Of a stretch of 23,310 nt of DNA, positions 20,577 to 23,310 are shown piece after piece. The stretch comes from RUG563 sp045589355 (lineage in GTDB: Bacteria > Bacillota > Clostridia > Christensenellales > Aristaeellaceae), in NCBI GenBank assembly GCA_045589355.1, contig JAZNOW010000041.1:1-23310 (forward strand). The letters run 5' to 3'. Under the pieces are notes generated by a model. That model was not told the origin of the DNA, did no database searches, and was given only the letters and a program-made list of their open reading frames with translations. A program made the translations under genes and the position numbers. The stretch's first letter is position 1. Every line of letters starts with the position of its first letter.

Positions 20577-23310
20577 TTATTCGAAGCAGTCACCAGCGTT
20601 GATGTTCACGCTGCCCAGACCCAGGGGCTTGCCGTAATCGTCGATGTAGATGTAATCGCCGGTCTTGTAAACCACGATGATCTTCACATCGCGTGCGGGC
20701 ATTTCGCCCTTGACCACCTTGATGCTGGGACGATACTTTTCGATTTCCGGAGAGGGCACGTTGTATTCGTCGCCGGTGTTCAGGGTTTCGCTGTGGGTGG
20801 GAGCCGCCTTGCTGCCATCTTCGTAGATGTACTCAATGGTCAGCTTGTAATCAACGGGGGTATAGATGACGTCGAATACCAGATCCTGATTCTGCATCAC
20901 ACCCTTGACCAGGGGGATATCGGCGGTATAGCCGGGCAGACGGGGGCTGGTAACATGGTAGGACTGGCCGGTACGGTATTGCTTGGTGAAGGTGGGAGCA
21001 GCCACTTCGCCGCCCACTTCTTTATACCAGTAGCGCACCGTCACACGGTAAATGCTGCGAGTGGTCACTTCTTCTTCGTCCTCATCTTCGGGGATGATGG
21101 GCGTATCGGGATCGGAAGGATCGGGGATGGGATCCGCCTTGGCCGTCACAACGTTCAGCACTCGGCCGGCATCCACATGTTCCTGAGTGACCACGATGGA
21201 GGTTTCGAAGGTCTTCACTTCGCCCACCTTCAGCACATCGATCACTTCGTGCATTTCAGCCAGGTCGTCGTCCACCTTCACATTGGTCAGCGGCACGTTA
21301 CCGGTGTTGGTCACGGTGATGGTGTAGGTGATGGTTTCGTTCAGCTGGGCGCCCGTCTTCTTATGGGCCACCTTTTCCACGTCCAGCGTACCCACAACGG
21401 GATCGGTGGGATCGTCTTCTTCGTCATCATCCTTGGGGGTGTGGGGCGGGTTTTCGGGGTTGGGATCCGGGATGGGATCGCCCTCAGCGGTAACCACGTT
21501 CAGCACTTCGCCCTTGAGGATGTCTTCGGAAGTGACGGTGTAGGTGGTGGTGAATTCCTTGGTTTCGCCCACGTTCAGGGTTTCAATGAGCCATTCGTCG
21601 CCGGTCATTTCGTCAACGACGTTCACGTTGGTCAGCGGCACATTGCCCTTGTTGGTCACAGCGATGGTGTAGTTGATCACTTCGCCCAGGCCAACGGTTT
21701 CGCCTTCGTACTTGGAAGTCTTGACCACTTCCAGCGTGACGTCGATTTCGACGGTCTTCACGTCTTCGTCATCGTCATCGCTTACGGTGGGCTGATCGGG
21801 ATCGGGGGTCTTGCCGGTGGCGGTGGCCACGTTATGCACGTTGCCATTGAGGATATCGTCGCTGGTCACGGTGTAGGATACTTCATGCTTATCCGAAGCA
21901 CCGGGAGCCAGGGATTCGATGGTCCATTCGTCGCCGGTCTTATCGTCCTTCACCTGGATGTCGGTAAGGGTCAGGTTGCCGATGTTGGTGACCACGATTT
22001 CGTACTTCACCACTTCGTTCAGCGCAGCCTTATCTTCCGCCAGGTTTTCGGTGTTTTCGCCAATGGCGACCACCGTCTTCACCACTTCGATGGCGGGAGC
22101 AGGATCTTCCGTCTTATCCTCTTCGTCGTCATCATCGGTTACTTCGGGGTTCTTAGGATCATCCGTCTTGCCGGTAGCCACAACCACGTTGAGCACCTTG
22201 CCGGCCAGGATATCCTTTTCGGTCACGATGTAGCTGGTTTCAAAGGTTTCGGAGCCTTCCACAGGCAGCACGTCAACCTTCCATTCGTCGCCGGTCATTT
22301 CGTCCACGACCACAACGCTTTCAATCGTCAGGTTGCCGGTGTTCTTCACCACGATTTCGTAGGTGATTTCTTCACCCAGTGCATAGCCATCTTCGTTGGC
22401 AGGCGTGCTGGTGGTGTTCTTCACCACTTCGATGGCGGGAGCGGGATCTTCCGTGATCACGGTTTCGGTATCGCTGTCTTCCGGCTTATCGCCTTCAGGC
22501 GTGGTACCCGTAGCCGTGGCAACGTTGATCACCTTGCCATCCAGCAGGTCTTTTTCCGTTACCTGGTAAGTAACCACATACAGTTCCGTGCTCTCGCCGG
22601 GTTCCAGCACATCCACAGTGGCAGCCAGCTTGGTCAGCGGGTCAGTCACAGTGACGCCGGTCAGGGTTACGTTACCGGTATTGGTGGCCACGATGCTGTA
22701 CTTGATCACATCGTTCAGCTTGGCCTTGGTCTGCATCTGGAGTTCTTCATTGCCGTTGATCTGGGTATCACCAATGCTGATAACCGTCTTTTCAACGTCA
22801 ATCTTGCCCAGAGGCGTCTTGTTGTTGATGTCGAAGCCGGAAACGGTGGCGGTGTAGCCATCCACAGTGTCTTCGGTCACGGTGTACTTGATTTCCACGC
22901 CGCCGTCGCGGTACTTGGGCAGGTCGGTGAAGGTGTAGGTCCACTTGTCATCCGCATCGGCCTTCACTTCCGCTTCGGCCACTTCTTCGCCGTCAGCCAG
23001 CAGGTTCACGATGATGGATTCAGGACGGGTACCGTCGATGTTCTTCAGGTCGTCCCAGGTCTTTTCACCGCTCACTTCGGTCTTTTCCGGTTCGTAGCTG
23101 TTGGTGATGGTGGTGCCTTCAATGGAAGCCGTGTAGTTGGCCACAGGTTCTTCCGTTACGGTGTATGTAATTTCTTCGCCGTCGGCGTACTTATCCAGGT
23201 CGGTGAAGCTGAACTTCCATTCCGTTTCAGCCGTTACCGTCTGGCTGTCCACCTTGGTGCCATTGGCCAGCAGGTTCACGGTGATGCTTTCGGGACGGAT
23301 GCCGTCCTGG
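20577..23310 (-). CDS. Giant modular surface protein, C-terminal part (5' end outside window)
   Basis: 910 residues of the C-terminal part are visible; the frame is open through the window edge, where QDGIRPESIT continues into VNLLANG (the first in-frame GTG, 23279, is not a start). Order: two Cna_B-like domains (RPESITVNLLANG and RPESIIVNLLADG), five tandem DUF11-like immunoglobulin-type repeats (22802-21066), two MucBP-like repeats (21053-20661) and a short tail. Such proteins form stiff rods for adhesion outside the cell. There is no LPXTG, hydrophobic stretch or charged tail at the C-terminus; it ends GLGSVNINAGDCFE instead, so the anchoring is unexplained. The protein is very acidic, with DDDDEE-type linkers. 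Length is at least 910 residues and could be far larger. Confidence 0.85.
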   Translation of the reverse strand, partial: QDGIRPESITVNLLANGTKVDSQTVTAETEWKFSFTDLDKYADGEEITYTVTEEPVANYTASIEGTTITNSYEPEKTEVSGEKTWDDLKNIDGTRPESIIVNLLADGEEVAEAEVKADADDKWTYTFTDLPKYRDGGVEIKYTVTEDTVDGYTATVSGFDINNKTPLGKIDVEKTVISIGDTQINGNEELQMQTKAKLNDVIKYSIVATNTGNVTLTGVTVTDPLTKLAATVDVLEPGESTELYVVTYQVTEKDLLDGKVINVATATGTTPEGDKPEDSDTETVITEDPAPAIEVVKNTTSTPANEDGYALGEEITYEIVVKNTGNLTIESVVVVDEMTGDEWKVDVLPVEGSETFETSYIVTEKDILAGKVLNVVVATGKTDDPKNPEVTDDDDEEDKTEDPAPAIEVVKTVVAIGENTENLAEDKAALNEVVKYEIVVTNIGNLTLTDIQVKDDKTGDEWTIESLAPGASDKHEVSYTVTSDDILNGNVHNVATATGKTPDPDQPTVSDDDDEDVKTVEIDVTLEVVKTSKYEGETVGLGEVINYTIAVTNKGNVPLTNVNVVDEMTGDEWLIETLNVGETKEFTTTYTVTSEDILKGEVLNVVTAEGDPIPDPNPENPPHTPKDDDEEDDPTDPVVGTLDVEKVAHKKTGAQLNETITYTITVTNTGNVPLTNVKVDDDLAEMHEVIDVLKVGEVKTFETSIVVTQEHVDAGRVLNVVTAKADPIPDPSDPDTPIIPEDEDEEEVTTRSIYRVTVRYWYKEVGGEVAAPTFTKQYRTGQSYHVTSPRLPGYTADIPLVKGVMQNQDLVFDVIYTPVDYKLTIEYIYEDGSKAAPTHSETLNTGDEYNVPSPEIEKYRPSIKVVKGEMPARDVKIIVVYKTGDYIYIDDYGKPLGLGSVNINAGDCFE
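20661..21053 (-). repeat. Two MucBP-like repeats in the surface protein
   Basis: Two consecutive units of about 65 residues, VTVRYWYKEVGGEVAAP and KLTIEYIYEDGSKAAP, share a strand pattern with Y-x-D/E-G near the start and VKGxM late. This is the pattern of MucBP-type modules, known for mucin or glycan binding in Gram-positive bacteria. Protein-level resemblance; not tested by profile. Confidence 0.6.
21066..22802 (-). repeat. Five tandem DUF11-like repeats in the surface protein
   Basis: Five units of about 110-118 residues begin with D/E-V-E/V-K and contain Y-x-I-V-x-N-x-G-N-x-x-L, a VDE/KDD-MTGDEW-type segment, VTxxDIL-G and VLNVV/HNVATA, followed by an acidic linker. Approximate bounds are 22802-22443, 22436-22095, 22094-21744, 21740-21396 and 21395-21066. 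The TEDPAPAIEVVK junction is nearly identical between units 1-2 and 2-3, indicating recent duplication or gene conversion. Confidence 0.75.

Noticed and set aside
18446..20602. Open frame of over 700 codons on the plus strand
   Set aside because: It covers the binding-protein gene in antisense, has no ribosome site and no recognisable domain.
23277..23279. GTG as start of the surface protein
   Set aside because: The frame continues upstream in a Cna_B-like sequence (RPESIT before VNLLANG), matching the next repeat, so the gene extends past the window.

Overview
The window looks like a chromosomal piece of a low- to mid-GC Gram-positive bacterium, most likely an anaerobic gut-type member of Clostridia. 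This rests on strong AGGAGG-type ribosome sites on nearly every gene, sigma-A-like TTGACA/TATAAT promoters with 17-base spacers, a class II CCA-adding enzyme, an acpS-nnr gene pair, a barnase/barstar pair and a large surface protein of Cna_B, DUF11 and MucBP-like modules. No gene fixes the species. All genes except the CCA-adding enzyme lie on the minus strand.

Layout. Positions 1-730 hold no credible gene. They start with a UUCG-loop terminator for a rightward gene outside the window, followed by a dense cluster of palindromes and short repeats. An AraC-type regulator follows (731-1699). Reading leftward from a promoter near 6373-6401 is a tight six-gene operon: Cys-rich metal-binding protein, DNA methyltransferase, secreted peptidoglycan-binding barnase, barstar inhibitor, membrane-embedded M28-type peptidase and an XRE regulator with an S24-like C-terminus, closed by a terminator at 1772-1804. 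The CCA-adding enzyme (6453-7685) is transcribed the other way from a promoter whose -35 box overlaps that of the operon. A DUF3237-like/alpha-beta hydrolase fusion (7709-8860) converges on it at a shared terminator.

From 11795 down to 8943 runs an operon of a nucleoside phosphorylase, a GNAT acetyltransferase and a GNAT-MTA/SAH-nucleosidase fusion. It has a perfect consensus promoter and a leader of about 205 nt containing a 30-codon ORF and three segments able to form two mutually exclusive hairpins, which is an attenuator-like design. Upstream, from a promoter at 18371-18399, a seven-gene run carries trpS, a lipase-NlpC/P60 fusion, a P1-family peptidase, acpS, nnr, a GNAT and a SAM methyltransferase. 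The right end holds a peptide-type ABC substrate-binding protein and the 3' part of a giant repetitive surface protein that runs off the window.

The items most worth following up are the leader-peptide attenuator upstream of the nucleoside operon, the cell-wall-targeted barnase with its barstar in a methyltransferase/protease/regulator operon, and three unusual fusions (GNAT-nucleosidase, lipase-NlpC/P60, DUF3237-hydrolase).
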